NCBI GenBank assembly: GCA_013151415.1
Contig: JAADII010000049.1
Location: forward strand, 1-57,163
DNA length: 57,163 bases
Source of the DNA: Chloroflexota bacterium
GTDB lineage: Bacteria > Chloroflexota > Anaerolineae > J102
Direction: 5' to 3'
A program made the translations under genes and the position numbers. Below, piece after piece: positions 25,616-34,196 of the stretch (the stretch's first letter is position 1; every line of letters starts with the position of its first letter). The notes under the pieces were generated by a model that was given only the letters and a program-made list of their open reading frames with translations, did not search any database and was not told where the DNA came from.

Positions 25616-27274
25616 ATGGCGCAACCTCTACGATTCATTCCCCTTGGCGGTCTGGGCGAAATCGGCCGCAATATGAATATCTTCGAATATGGGAAGAACA
25701 TCCTCATCGTCGATGTTGGCGTGATGTTTCCCGAAAACGATATGTTGGGCATCGACCTGGTGATTCCCAACTTCGAGTACCTACGCGACAAAAAGGATTG
25801 GGTGCGCGGCATTGTCATCACCCACGGGCACGAAGACCACACAGGCGCGTTGCCTTTTTTGCTCAAAGAGCTGGGCTTGAATGTTCCCATCTACAGCACG
25901 AAACTGGTGCTTGCGCTCATCGAACGCAAGCTCAAAGAGCGGCTGGGGAAGAAGGCGCAACCTGATTTACGCGAGGTCGCGCTGAGCGGCGATGTGCGCA
26001 TCGGCCCTTTCACGGTGCATACCGTGCCTCTCAGTCACTCCATTCCCGATAGCATGGCCCTGGTCATCGACACGCCGGTGGGACGCCTGGTGCATAGCGG
26101 TGATTTCAAGATCGACTATACGCCGGGCGCGGGCGAAGGGCCAAGCCTGGCGCGGCTGGCCGCGCTTTCGGCCAAAGGCGTGTTGGCTTTGTTTTCCGAT
26201 TCCACAGGCGCGGAGCGGGCCGGTTTCACGCCTTCGGAAAAAACCATCGAGCCCACGTTCGACCGCATTATGCGAGAAGCGCCAGGCCGGGTGATCGTGG
26301 CCAGCTTTGCCTCCCAACTCAACCGCATTCAGCAGATCATCGATATTTCCCACCGTCATGGACGCAAGGTGGCCATAGCCGGCCGCTCTATGGAACAAAA
26401 TTTTGAGACAGCTCGCAAACTGGGCTATCTCAAAGTGCCCAAGGGCGCCCATATTCGCCTGAACACGGCCAAGAAATTGCCGCCCAGGCAAGTCACGCTT
26501 CTTATTACGGGCAGCCAGGGCCAGCCCGAAGCCGCGCTCGCCCGCATTGCCATGGGCCGACATCGAGATATCGTGCTCAACGACACCGACACGGTGGTGA
26601 TCTCTGCGCACCCTATTCCGGGCAATGAAGAGGAAGTGGGACGCATGATCAACCAGCTTATCGAGCGGGGCGCGGAGGTGCTCTATCCACCCATCGCGCA
26701 TGTTCATGTTTCGGGCCACGCCAGCCAGGAAGAGATGAAGCTGCTGCTCACTTTGGTGAATCCGAAATTCTTCATTCCCATCCATGGCGAGAGACGCCAC
26801 CTCCATCTCCACGCCAAATTGGCCGAGGGCATGGGGTTGAAACGAAAAAACATTTTTCTCCTGGAGGATGGCGACATATTCGAGATCCGCCCCAATGGCT
26901 GCAAAGTGGTGGCTCACGCGCCGGGGGACTATGTGTTTGTCGATGGGTTGGGCGTGGGCGATGTGGGGCCGTCGGTGCTGCGCGAACGCGATGCCTTGGC
27001 CCAAGACGGTTTTGTGGTGGCCGTCATTCCAGTGCGAAAACGGACGCGAGAAATGGCCGGCGAGGTGCTCATCGACGCGCGAGGGGTGATCTACAAAGAG
27101 CAGGCCGACGCAACATTGAACCAGGCCAAGAAAGCGCTGACAAAGGCGCTCAAGAATGGCAAGCGCAGCCGCGGCGCGCTGGAAAATATTGCCCGAGAAA
27201 CCTTGCGGCGCTATTTCTACCAGAGCACTCGGCGACGTCCTGTTATTGTGCCTTTGGTGATGGAAGTGGATTGA
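25616..27274 (+). CDS. rnj: Ribonuclease J
   Basis: 552 residues, typical for RNase J. Metallo-beta-lactamase/beta-CASP nuclease: HGHEDHTGA at 70-78 binds the two zinc ions, HSGDFKIDYTP and SDSTGAERAG follow, then the beta-CASP motifs (VASFASQLNRIQQI, ITGSQGQPEAAL, ISAHPIPGNE, VSGHASQEEM) and the C-terminal domain used for dimerisation. It acts in the cytoplasm as a 5'-3' exonuclease and endonuclease in mRNA decay and rRNA maturation. No Shine-Dalgarno sequence stands out before ATG 25616. A hairpin terminator shared with the convergent dodecin gene follows directly after the stop. Confidence 0.96.
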   Translation: MAQPLRFIPLGGLGEIGRNMNIFEYGKNILIVDVGVMFPENDMLGIDLVIPNFEYLRDKKDWVRGIVITHGHEDHTGALPFLLKELGLNVPIYSTKLVLALIERKLKERLGKKAQPDLREVALSGDVRIGPFTVHTVPLSHSIPDSMALVIDTPVGRLVHSGDFKIDYTPGAGEGPSLARLAALSAKGVLALFSDSTGAERAGFTPSEKTIEPTFDRIMREAPGRVIVASFASQLNRIQQIIDISHRHGRKVAIAGRSMEQNFETARKLGYLKVPKGAHIRLNTAKKLPPRQVTLLITGSQGQPEAALARIAMGRHRDIVLNDTDTVVISAHPIPGNEEEVGRMINQLIERGAEVLYPPIAHVHVSGHASQEEMKLLLTLVNPKFFIPIHGERRHLHLHAKLAEGMGLKRKNIFLLEDGDIFEIRPNGCKVVAHAPGDYVFVDGLGVGDVGPSVLRERDALAQDGFVVAVIPVRKRTREMAGEVLIDARGVIYKEQADATLNQAKKALTKALKNGKRSRGALENIARETLRRYFYQSTRRRPVIVPLVMEVD

Positions 27275-27275
27275 A

Positions 27276-27310
27276 ACGGGCGACCATCTCTCCCGCAGAT
27301 GGCCGCCCGT
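27276..27310. terminator. Bidirectional terminator between rnj and dodecin
   Basis: ACGGGCG-A-CCATCT pairs with AGATGG-C-CGCCCGT around the loop CTCCCGC. The 13-pair stem begins two bases after the rnj stop and ends five bases before the dodecin stop on the other strand. There is no strong T-tract on either side. Confidence 0.6.
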
Positions 27311-27314
27311 TCGG

Positions 27315-27521
27315 TTATACGTCTACGGCGAAGGCGATTTTCACCGTGGTTTTGTAAGCGACGATCTTGCCGTTTTCCACTTTGGCGGTCATGTTGGTCA
27401 CCTCGACGCCGCTAATGCCGTGAAGCGTGCGAGATGCGGCCTTAACAGCCTGAGCCGCGGCGTCGTCCCAGCTCACTTCGGACGTTCCCACGAGTTCGAT
27501 GACTTTGGCTACGGTGGACAT
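27315..27521 (-). CDS. Dodecin (flavin-storage protein)
   Basis: 68 residues, the standard dodecin length, from ATG 27521, which is preceded by a near-perfect AGGAGG at six bases. The sequence VAKVIELVGTSEVSWDDAAA, TLHGISGVEVTNMTA and GKIVAYKTTVKIAFAV matches the dodecin fold (one helix on a three-stranded sheet) that assembles into hollow dodecamers. Dodecins bind riboflavin, FMN or related flavins and buffer free flavin; some bind other ligands. The Trp (W18 in SEVSWDDA) sits where dodecins stack the flavin. Single gene with its own promoter. Confidence 0.92.
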   Translation of the reverse strand: MSTVAKVIELVGTSEVSWDDAAAQAVKAASRTLHGISGVEVTNMTAKVENGKIVAYKTTVKIAFAVDV

Positions 27522-27563
27522 GAAAACCTCCTTTGAATCATGAAAAAGAATGATTTTTTCAAA

Positions 27564-27592
27564 AACATAACACAATCCGGCCCGCCTGACAA
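27564..27592 (-). promoter_or_regulatory. Predicted dodecin promoter
   Basis: On the minus strand, TTGTCA (27592-27587), a 17-base spacer and TATGTT (27569-27564). The leader is about 35 bases. Confidence 0.5.
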
Positions 27593-27705
27593 CATCCACT
27601 TCACCGATTCGCATTCCGCTTCCGCCGTCATTGCGCACAAGCCGGCCCCATCGCCCGCCCCTAGATAGCCCTCTCATCCACCCTTTACCGCTCCAGCGCA
27701 AATCA

Positions 27706-27734
27706 TTGACAAGCCCCGGCCCAGCAGCTACAAT
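27706..27734 (+). promoter_or_regulatory. Predicted promoter for the MaoC gene
   Basis: TTGACA (27706-27711), a 17-base spacer and TACAAT (27729-27734), one of the best sigma-70 type matches here. Transcription would begin near 27741, about 65 bases before ATG 27806, and probably also covers the metallo-hydrolase gene that follows. Confidence 0.65.
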
Positions 27735-27805
27735 CGCATCAGTGCGAACGCGCCCCCGAAAACGATATGATATTTTCTCAGCGACTTCATTCAAGGAGCG
27801 CCGTC

Positions 27806-28279
27806 ATGACGCAACTTTCCCGGCCCCGCGGGCTCTATTTCGAAGAATTCGAGATCGGCGATAGTGTTGAGAGCGTTGGTCGCACCATCACCGAAGCCGA
27901 CATCGTCCAGTTCGCCATGCTCTCTGGCGATTGGAACCAGATCCACACGGATGTCGAATACGCCAAAACCCAGATGATGGGCGAACGCATTGCTCACGGA
28001 CTGCTCGTCCTCTCGGTGGCCTCGGGCCTGGCCACGCGCCTGGGTTTCATGGAAGACACGGTCATGGCTTTCATGGGTCTGGAGTGGGAGTTTCGAGCGG
28101 CTGTGAAAATCGGCGACACCATTCGCGTACGCGCCACAGTGGACGACAAAAAAGCTGTGCCCCGTTTTGGCGGCGGTTACGTGTGGTTCAAGGTCGAGGT
28201 GCTGAACCAAGAGGGGAGAAAGGTGCAGCGAGGTCGTTGGAAGGTGCTGGTGAAGAGCAAACCGGCTTCAGAAGCGTGA
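27806..28279 (+). CDS. MaoC-like hot-dog (R)-specific enoyl hydratase/dehydratase
   Basis: 157 residues from ATG 27806 with AGGAG seven bases upstream; the longer frame from 27767 lacks a site. Single hot-dog domain with FAMLSGDWNQIHTDVEYA (the hydratase 2 motif with catalytic Asp and His) and GERIAHGLLVLSVASGL. MaoC proteins hydrate trans-2-enoyl-CoA or act in related acyl-CoA or mesaconyl-type reactions. It is separated by four bases from the metallo-beta-lactamase-fold gene, so the pair is likely one transcript. The true substrate is unknown. Confidence 0.88.
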   Translation: MTQLSRPRGLYFEEFEIGDSVESVGRTITEADIVQFAMLSGDWNQIHTDVEYAKTQMMGERIAHGLLVLSVASGLATRLGFMEDTVMAFMGLEWEFRAAVKIGDTIRVRATVDDKKAVPRFGGGYVWFKVEVLNQEGRKVQRGRWKVLVKSKPASEA

Positions 28280-28283
28280 TTTC

Positions 28284-29270
28284 ATGCCCATTCGTCAATT
28301 ATTTCCCGACATTTTTCAGATCACCATGCCTACGCCCTTTGCTGTGGGCGATGTGCATGCCTATTTGCTTTTGGGCGAGCCATTGACATTGGTCGATGCG
28401 GGCGTTTATCACCCCGAGAGCAGAGCCGCGCTGGACGCGGCATTCATGGATGTCGGTCTTAAACCCTATCTTTTGCAGCGCATTGTCGTCTCGCACAGCC
28501 ATCTCGATCATTTCGGCCAGGCGCGACGTTTGCAAAGGGTGAGCGGGGCCCAGGTGATGGCCCATCCCCTTGCTTGCATGAAAATGCGCGACCTGCCCGC
28601 ATATGCGCGCTCGGCCCGGGCCTGGAGCGACCATGAGCTTTTTGCCGCAGGATTGCCGGTGAACCTGGTCGTGCAAGTGCAGGCATTCTACGAGCTTATG
28701 CCGCGATTGGCTCAAAGCGTGGAGGTGAGACGCTGTCTGGAAGAGGGCGACAGGATCGACGCCGGGGGGCGACAATGGCGCGTGCAGTTCTACCCCGGAC
28801 ATAGCGGCGACCTCATCGCGCTTTACGATGAAACGCGAGGGCTACTCATCGGCTCGGATCATCTCCTGCCTCATATCAGTTCCAATGCGCTCATCGAACC
28901 GCCTCAAGCTGGTCAGAGTGAGCGGCGCAAACCTTTGCTGGAATATTGGGAATCGCTGGAGCGTCTGGCCGCGCTCGATGTACGAACCATCCTTCCCGGT
29001 CACGGCGAGATCATCACCGATCATCGCCAGCTTATCGAGCAACGCCGAGAACAACGCGACCGACGCCTGACCCGCATCGAACGCCTGTTGAGCGAACGCG
29101 GCCCTCTCACGCCCTGGCAGATTGCCCAGGCGCTTTTTGCCAAATTGATGGACTCCGATATCTTTCTCGCCTTGAGCGAGGTCATCGGACATCTCGACAT
29201 GCTCGAAATCCAGGGGCGCGTTCATTATGTGGAAGAGAGCATGCCAAGGCAATATCATGTCGGCGAATGA
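28284..29270 (+). CDS. Metallo-beta-lactamase-fold hydrolase with C-terminal winged helix (LACTB2/glyoxalase II-like)
   Basis: 328 residues. HSHLDH at 71-76 is the zinc-binding signature; the later ligands appear as FYPGHSGD, LIGSDHLLP and LPGHGE. After the hydrolase core (about 1-245) comes a Arg/Glu-rich helix and a short winged-helix-like C-terminus (LTPWQIAQALFAKLM, LSEVIGHLDMLEIQGRVHY) as in LACTB2-like proteins. It could hydrolyse thioesters, which would suit the MaoC partner encoded four bases upstream, but RNA or phosphoester substrates are also known in the family. Its last 16 bases overlap the convergent polymerase gene. Confidence 0.85.
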   Translation: MPIRQLFPDIFQITMPTPFAVGDVHAYLLLGEPLTLVDAGVYHPESRAALDAAFMDVGLKPYLLQRIVVSHSHLDHFGQARRLQRVSGAQVMAHPLACMKMRDLPAYARSARAWSDHELFAAGLPVNLVVQVQAFYELMPRLAQSVEVRRCLEEGDRIDAGGRQWRVQFYPGHSGDLIALYDETRGLLIGSDHLLPHISSNALIEPPQAGQSERRKPLLEYWESLERLAALDVRTILPGHGEIITDHRQLIEQRREQRDRRLTRIERLLSERGPLTPWQIAQALFAKLMDSDIFLALSEVIGHLDMLEIQGRVHYVEESMPRQYHVGE

Positions 29271-32200
29271 TCCCAAGAAGGTTCATTCACCACAACAGAC
29301 TCCACTTCCAGCATGTGGCCGCCCCACTCATCCACCACCCAACGACCTTCCACCCATAGGGGTAGCCAGGGTTCAGGCGCGATGATATCTTCACGACGGG
29401 GAATGGCCACCACGTAATCCCGTCCATCGCCCAGAAAAAAGCCCTTGCCGCCCGTCCAGCCGGGCAAGCGCGCGGCGGCCACGCGTACGCGACGACCGCG
29501 GATTCTGCGCGCTTCGGCCAATGAGACGCCGCCAGCGCGCAGATCGGGGTGAGCATCGAGAGGGTGAACAGAAACCGGTTGGCCCAAAATGTGGGTTTCC
29601 CAGACCAGGCGTTGGGCAAGCGTTTCAGGTTCGACTTCGGGTCGAAAGAAATCAAAAGCCAATTGCCGCGCGTCGCCAGCCGCCAGGATTGCGTCGAGCT
29701 CGGCCAGCATGGCCGAACGGCTGGCGCTCAAACCGTCCAGCGCGCCGCATTGAATAAGATGCTCGATCTCTTTACGCTGCATGGTTACGCGGGTCAATAC
29801 ATCTCGCACGCCTTCAAAGGGACGGCCAGCCATAAGAGAGCGAATGGTCGCCCGTCGCAGATCTCGCACCTGGTCCAACCCCATCCATAACACAGGCGGT
29901 TCGCGCGTCAGGGTGAAGCGCGGGCCAGAACGATTGATGTGCGGCGGTCGCACCTCCACGCCCAGGCGCACAGCCTCGGCCATATAGATGGCGGGATGAT
30001 GAAAACCCCCGCGATCGGCCAGCCGAGCGCAAAGAAACTCGGCCGGATAATGCGCTTTGAGATAGGCCGAACGGTAGCTTACATCGGCGTAAGCCGTGGC
30101 GTGGCCCTGATTAAAACCATAACCCGCGAACGCGGCCACCTGCTCCCACAAAGCCTGCGCCTGGGCAAGGCTGAAACCCGGCCCGTCGGGCCGCGGTCTC
30201 ATGCATCCGGCCACAAAAGCCTCTTGCATGGCCGCCATTTCCTCGGGCCGAAACTTGCTCATGCCCCGACGCAGATGATCGGCTTGCTTCCAATCTAGCC
30301 CCGCGATTTCGGTGGCCACGCGCAAGATCTGCTCCTGAAAAATGAGCACCCCGCGGGTATGAGCAAGAATGGGCTCAAGCGCGGGATGAAGATAACGCAC
30401 CGGCTCTTCGCCCCGATAGCGGCGGACAAACGCACGCGCCATGCCGCCAGTGGCCGGACCCGGCTTGAAGAACGCGTTGGCGATGGCCATATCTTTAATG
30501 CGCCGAGCTTTTAGCTGCCGCAGCGTGCGTTGCGCGCCCGTAGACTCGCATTGAAACACGCCCACGGTCTCGCCTCGCTGGATGAGATCGCCCGTGATGG
30601 GGTCATCCAGGGGAATGGCGGCCAACCGAAAGCTCGGATCATGGTGTTTGCGCACCAAATCGGCCGCGTCCGCCAACACCGTGAGCGCGCGAATGCCCAA
30701 CAAATCGATTTTGGGTAAGCCAATGGCCTCTACATCGATGTGATCGAATTGCGTAATGAGAAAACCTTTGGGCGCCCACTGCACAGGGACGTAGTCGGCC
30801 AGGGGGCCAGGCGTGACCACAATGCCCCCGGGATGCACACTAAGATGGTGGGGCTGGCCCACCAAAGCCGCGGCTTCAAGCGCCACCCTTTGCAAGCGGG
30901 CGTCCGAAAGTTCCTCGGCCAGGTCCTGAAGAGATGAACGACGACGCGGTCGCGGGTTGGGATGCCGACCGCGGGGTAAGCGCCGAGACAATGCCGCGAT
31001 GGCGGCGTCGTCCAGGCCATAGGCTTTGGCCGTTTCGCGCAGGGCCGATTTGGGGCCCATGGTGCTGACCGTTCCCACCAGAGCCATGCGGTCTTCGCCA
31101 TAGGTTTGGCGCACATATGCCAGCACTTCGTCGCGACGACGGCTGCAAAAGTCAAGATCGATGTCGGGCGCATCCAACCGCGCGGGGCTGAGAAAGCGCT
31201 CGAAAAGCAGATCGTGCTCGATGGGATCGACCGTGGTGACGCCCAGGCAATAGGCCACCAACGAATTGGCCACACTGCCGCGAGTGCTCACTGGGATGTC
31301 GCGTGAACGAGCGTAATGGACAATGTCGGCCACCAGCAGGAAGAGGGGCGAATAGCCATGTTTGACGATAGCCTCCAGCTCGCGTTGGAGACGGGCGAGA
31401 ATGGGATGGCCGGGTTCAAGGGTGTCGGGGAGGTTGTATCGTTGGTTCAAGCCAACGCGGGCGCGTTGGGCCAGGGCTTGGTCGGGGGCTTGGTTGTTGG
31501 GCAAGTCGAGCGCCGGCCAAATGGGGCGACCATCGGGCAAGGCGGGACGACATCGCGCGGCGATATGTTCGGTTTCGGTGAGCGCGGCCGGAAAATCCGC
31601 GAAACGCTCGGCCATCTCTTGGGCCGAAAGCCAGTGAAGCGTGCGCGCGGGATCATCGCGACCCGGGATAAGGTGAGCGGGAACATCGCTCAGGGGCAGA
31701 TTGTGATCGATGGCCGCGAGCAGCCGCAAGCGCGAGCGCTCCTCCGCATCGAGGCAATAGATGGGTTGCACGGCCGCTACGGGGACTCCGAAACGTTCGC
31801 CCAATGCCATAACCTGGGCGGCGATGGCGTTATCGCTGGGTTGATGGATTTCAAGGGCCAGGTAGGCTCGATCATCGAAGGCGCCGGCCAGGTGGGCCAC
31901 ATAACGCGCGGCCGCGGCCTCGTCGCCCGCGCGTAGAAGCCGCTCCAGGCGGCTTTCACGACCGCCCGCCAATGCGATCAGCCCCTTCTGGTTCTCAACC
32001 AGGGCGGCCCACCCCACCCCGCGTCGCGCGACCTCTGCGCGATCGGGTCGGGCCTGAATAAGGGAGGAAAGATGACAGAGGGAGCGGTATCCTGCGGGAC
32101 CGTCGGCCAGCAAGATCAACGTTTCGGGCCGCTCACCCTCGCGGTCGGCGAGCGGTCGGGGCGCGCGCACGGTCAGGGCCATGCCAATAATGGGTTGCAC

Positions 32201-32368
32201 CCCTTCAGACCGACAAGCCTTATCGAACGCGACCGCGGCGTAAAGGGCGTTGTCATCCGTCAACGCGAGATGGCGCATGTCTTCGGCCGCGGCGCGCCGC
32301 GCCAGGTCGGTCACCGAGGCGGTCGCCCGCAACAAAGAGTAACGAGAGTGAACATGCAAATGAATCAT
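29255..32368 (-). CDS. DnaE-family DNA polymerase III alpha subunit (DnaE2/ImuC-like size)
   Basis: 1037 residues, shorter than replicative DnaE (about 1160) and near DnaE2/ImuC (about 1050). PHP domain (1-280) begins HLHVHSRYSLLRA. The polymerase aspartates are present: PDIDLDF (about 401-407) and KIDLLGI (about 552-558). Tau-like palm, thumb and finger segments follow (FFKPGPATGGMARAFV, VLIFQEQILRVA, YGFNQGHATAYA), then a helix-hairpin-helix region and a short OB-like C-terminus. In the PHP domain the usual TDH reads TDD, as in inactive PHP domains. A translesion or accessory polymerase is the likelier reading, although no imuA or imuB is nearby. GGAG lies eight bases before ATG 32368. Confidence 0.85.
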   Translation of the reverse strand: MIHLHVHSRYSLLRATASVTDLARRAAAEDMRHLALTDDNALYAAVAFDKACRSEGVQPIIGMALTVRAPRPLADREGERPETLILLADGPAGYRSLCHLSSLIQARPDRAEVARRGVGWAALVENQKGLIALAGGRESRLERLLRAGDEAAAARYVAHLAGAFDDRAYLALEIHQPSDNAIAAQVMALGERFGVPVAAVQPIYCLDAEERSRLRLLAAIDHNLPLSDVPAHLIPGRDDPARTLHWLSAQEMAERFADFPAALTETEHIAARCRPALPDGRPIWPALDLPNNQAPDQALAQRARVGLNQRYNLPDTLEPGHPILARLQRELEAIVKHGYSPLFLLVADIVHYARSRDIPVSTRGSVANSLVAYCLGVTTVDPIEHDLLFERFLSPARLDAPDIDLDFCSRRRDEVLAYVRQTYGEDRMALVGTVSTMGPKSALRETAKAYGLDDAAIAALSRRLPRGRHPNPRPRRRSSLQDLAEELSDARLQRVALEAAALVGQPHHLSVHPGGIVVTPGPLADYVPVQWAPKGFLITQFDHIDVEAIGLPKIDLLGIRALTVLADAADLVRKHHDPSFRLAAIPLDDPITGDLIQRGETVGVFQCESTGAQRTLRQLKARRIKDMAIANAFFKPGPATGGMARAFVRRYRGEEPVRYLHPALEPILAHTRGVLIFQEQILRVATEIAGLDWKQADHLRRGMSKFRPEEMAAMQEAFVAGCMRPRPDGPGFSLAQAQALWEQVAAFAGYGFNQGHATAYADVSYRSAYLKAHYPAEFLCARLADRGGFHHPAIYMAEAVRLGVEVRPPHINRSGPRFTLTREPPVLWMGLDQVRDLRRATIRSLMAGRPFEGVRDVLTRVTMQRKEIEHLIQCGALDGLSASRSAMLAELDAILAAGDARQLAFDFFRPEVEPETLAQRLVWETHILGQPVSVHPLDAHPDLRAGGVSLAEARRIRGRRVRVAAARLPGWTGGKGFFLGDGRDYVVAIPRREDIIAPEPWLPLWVEGRWVVDEWGGHMLEVESVVVNEPSWDHSPT

Positions 32369-32383
32369 GTATTGCTCTCCATG

Positions 32384-32412
32384 ATTCTACTCCAAGACCC
32401 GATCGCGAACAA
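32384..32412 (-). promoter_or_regulatory. Possible promoter for the DnaE-family gene
   Basis: On the minus strand, TTGTTC (32412-32407), a 17-base spacer and TAGAAT (32389-32384), just upstream of the GGAG site and ATG 32368. No LexA-type operator is recognisable around it. Confidence 0.4.
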
Positions 32413-32492
32413 ATGAGCTATCAAGCCGTTCCCGTTGCGGCGAACGCTATTTTGTATTCGATTCAAACTCATGCTCAGGGCGATTGGTGTAT

Positions 32493-32498
32493 TATAAT
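32493..32498 (+). promoter_or_regulatory. Perfect TATAAT -10 element before the PfpI gene
   Basis: TATAAT at 32493-32498 with a weak or absent -35 box. The start would fall near 32505, giving a leader of about 48 bases before ATG 32553. Confidence 0.45.
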
Positions 32499-32552
32499 AG
32501 GGTATTGCTTTCCAACTCACCTCTTCTCACAACCGAACAAAGGAGTGCAACA

Positions 32553-33131
32553 ATGGCAAAGAAGCTACTTTTCCTGGTCGGCGATTATGTCGAAGACTAC
32601 GAAGTCATGGTTCCTTTCCAGGCCCTATCTGCAATAGGCTACACGGTGCATGCGGTGTGTCCGGACAAAAAGGCGGGAGATTTTGTGCGCACGGCTGTGC
32701 ATGATTTCGAGGGTGATCAGACTTACTCTGAGAAACGGGGCCACAACTTTACGTTGAACGCGACATTCGACAAGATCGATCCCGCAGATTATGATGGGTT
32801 GGTCATCCCTGGCGGCCGCGCGCCCGAATATATTCGCCTCAACCCACGCGTGCTGGAGATCACCCGGCATTTCTTCGAGAACGACAAACCCGTCGCGGCC
32901 ATATGTCATGGCGCGCAGATTTTGGTGGCCGCGGGCGTGATTCAGGGTCGCAAAGTCTCAGCCTATCCTCCGGTGGGACCCGATGTCAACGCGGCCGGGG
33001 GCGAGTATGTGGACATTCCCGTGCACAAAGCCCATGTGGACGGCAAGTTGGTCACCGCGCCGGCCTGGCCTGCACATCCCGAATGGCTCGCCAAGTTCCT
33101 GGAGGTGCTGGGGGCCAAGATCGAGCTATAA
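32553..33131 (+). CDS. DJ-1/PfpI-family protein (class I glutamine amidotransferase-like)
   Basis: 192 residues from ATG 32553, with AAAGGAG seven bases upstream. The catalytic nucleophile is C118 in AAICHGAQ (nucleophile elbow) followed by H119; an acidic partner lies in GDYVEDYE (10-17). The family forms hexamers or dimers and has been described as protease, glyoxalase or deglycase; these activities are debated, so only membership in the PfpI/YhbO group is asserted. Single-gene unit closed by a strong terminator. It is divergent from the DnaE-family gene. Confidence 0.88.
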   Translation: MAKKLLFLVGDYVEDYEVMVPFQALSAIGYTVHAVCPDKKAGDFVRTAVHDFEGDQTYSEKRGHNFTLNATFDKIDPADYDGLVIPGGRAPEYIRLNPRVLEITRHFFENDKPVAAICHGAQILVAAGVIQGRKVSAYPPVGPDVNAAGGEYVDIPVHKAHVDGKLVTAPAWPAHPEWLAKFLEVLGAKIEL

Positions 33132-33149
33132 AGGCTCGAAGCAGCAAAA

Positions 33150-33185
33150 AAACACGCCCGATCCGCCAAAGGATCGGGCGTGTTT
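33150..33185. terminator. Strong bidirectional terminator between the PfpI gene and ytxH
   Basis: A perfect 15-base stem (AAACACGCCCGATCC with its reverse complement) encloses the loop GCCAAA. An A-run precedes it on the plus strand (a T-run for minus-strand transcripts) and TTT follows on the plus side. Confidence 0.85.
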
Positions 33186-33210
33186 GCGCATGCGTCGTTG
33201 AGAAGAAAGA

Positions 33211-33519
33211 TTAAGCGCTTTCCGCGGATGCGACCGCCTCTTCGCTCACTTCAGCGGCGGCATTCTCTTCGCCAACCACCGAGGCGAGTTTCTTCCCGCG
33301 GAGTTGTTCTTGAAGCTTTTGCATCTGGCTTTGCATTCGGGCTAACTGGTTGTTGATCTGCTGCATGTCCTGATCAAGCGTCCGTTGCAGGCGCTCCATG
33401 TCTTGCAGCGCGCGCTCTTGAATGTGCGAGCGCAATTCTTCACCTTTGGCCGGAGCGAATAGCAACGCCACGGCCGCGCCAACAACAGCGCCTACGACAA
33501 AATAGACGAAATCCTTCAT
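33211..33519 (-). CDS. YtxH-family membrane-anchored coiled-coil protein
   Basis: 102 residues. MKDFVYFVVGAVVGAAVALL forms an N-terminal membrane helix directly followed by FAPAKGEELR, the hallmark of the YtxH/GvpP-like family. Residues 30-75 are a Gln/Met/Leu-rich coiled coil (LQDMERLQRTLDQDMQQINN), and the tail is acidic and Ala-rich. GGGAGG precedes the ATG. The family is associated with stress response in Bacillus, but its molecular role is unknown. Confidence 0.85.
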   Translation of the reverse strand: MKDFVYFVVGAVVGAAVALLFAPAKGEELRSHIQERALQDMERLQRTLDQDMQQINNQLARMQSQMQKLQEQLRGKKLASVVGEENAAAEVSEEAVASAESA

Positions 33520-33619
33520 TTTTTCATCCTCCCTATAAGTGGTTTGAGATATCTGAGTTTTGAAAGTCGATGGGACAACAGAACGACGCCTTTATCCAAC
33601 GAAATGATTATTATAAACA

Positions 33620-33648
33620 ATCATACCGAATACAAGCCGTATTGGCAA
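33620..33648 (-). promoter_or_regulatory. Predicted ytxH promoter
   Basis: On the minus strand, TTGCCA (33648-33643), a 17-base spacer and TATGAT (33625-33620), about 100 bases before the ytxH ATG. Confidence 0.5.
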
Positions 33649-33681
33649 TTTGCGCAGGGTAGTTGATTAAACGTGATCATT

Positions 33682-34194
33682 TCACGGCCCGATTCTCTCC
33701 AGCTGATCGGCAAACTCGCGCAACCAGTTGATGAACTCCTGCACATCGTTCTCTACATGGCGCCATACCTGAGGATAGCGTTCGATAAGATGCTCCACGC
33801 GCTCGGTGTCAAGCTCGTAACCGTAAATGTTGCGCACGACGTGGCGGAATGCAAGATATTCGCGCAGACCCGCTATCGACTCTGCACTGAGCAGAGGCGG
33901 TCGTTCTTGCCAGGGCATGCCCATTCGCTCTAACAAACGCCGATGCCAATCATATCCGCTGGGTTGGCCTCCATTCAATTCTGAGACCACCATCCGAAAG
34001 ATGCGTTCACAACCGGTGTAAAAGTTATGCAGCTTGAGCGCCAGGTTTTCGTAGAAAAGTCGGGCATGTTCGGCATCACTTGCGATCGCTTGCCGCACTT
34101 GGGCTATATCCTCCTCCAACAGATGCAAATGCTTCAGTTCCGCTTCGATGTCTGCGGCAAGCCCGCGCAAAGCATCCGGTGTTGGCGTAGCCAT
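33682..34194 (-). CDS. HepT-like HEPN-domain toxin
   Basis: 170 residues, mostly helical, matching the HepT/HEPN family that pairs with MntA-type nucleotidyltransferases. The expected RNase motif Rx4-6HxY appears as RHVVRNIY at 117-124, where Asn122 takes the place of the usual His; this may reduce RNase activity or reflect a subfamily variant. It begins two bases after the nucleotidyltransferase stop, the order and spacing expected of an MntA/HepT toxin-antitoxin operon. In characterised pairs the antitoxin adds AMP to the toxin's Tyr, and Y124 is the equivalent here. Confidence 0.82.
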   Translation of the reverse strand: MATPTPDALRGLAADIEAELKHLHLLEEDIAQVRQAIASDAEHARLFYENLALKLHNFYTGCERIFRMVVSELNGGQPSGYDWHRRLLERMGMPWQERPPLLSAESIAGLREYLAFRHVVRNIYGYELDTERVEHLIERYPQVWRHVENDVQEFINWLREFADQLERIGP

Positions 34195-34196
34195 GT

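Noticed and set aside
25967-27004. 345-codon frame antisense to RNase J
   Set aside because: RNase J on the plus strand is unmistakable from its motifs; the antisense frame matches nothing known.
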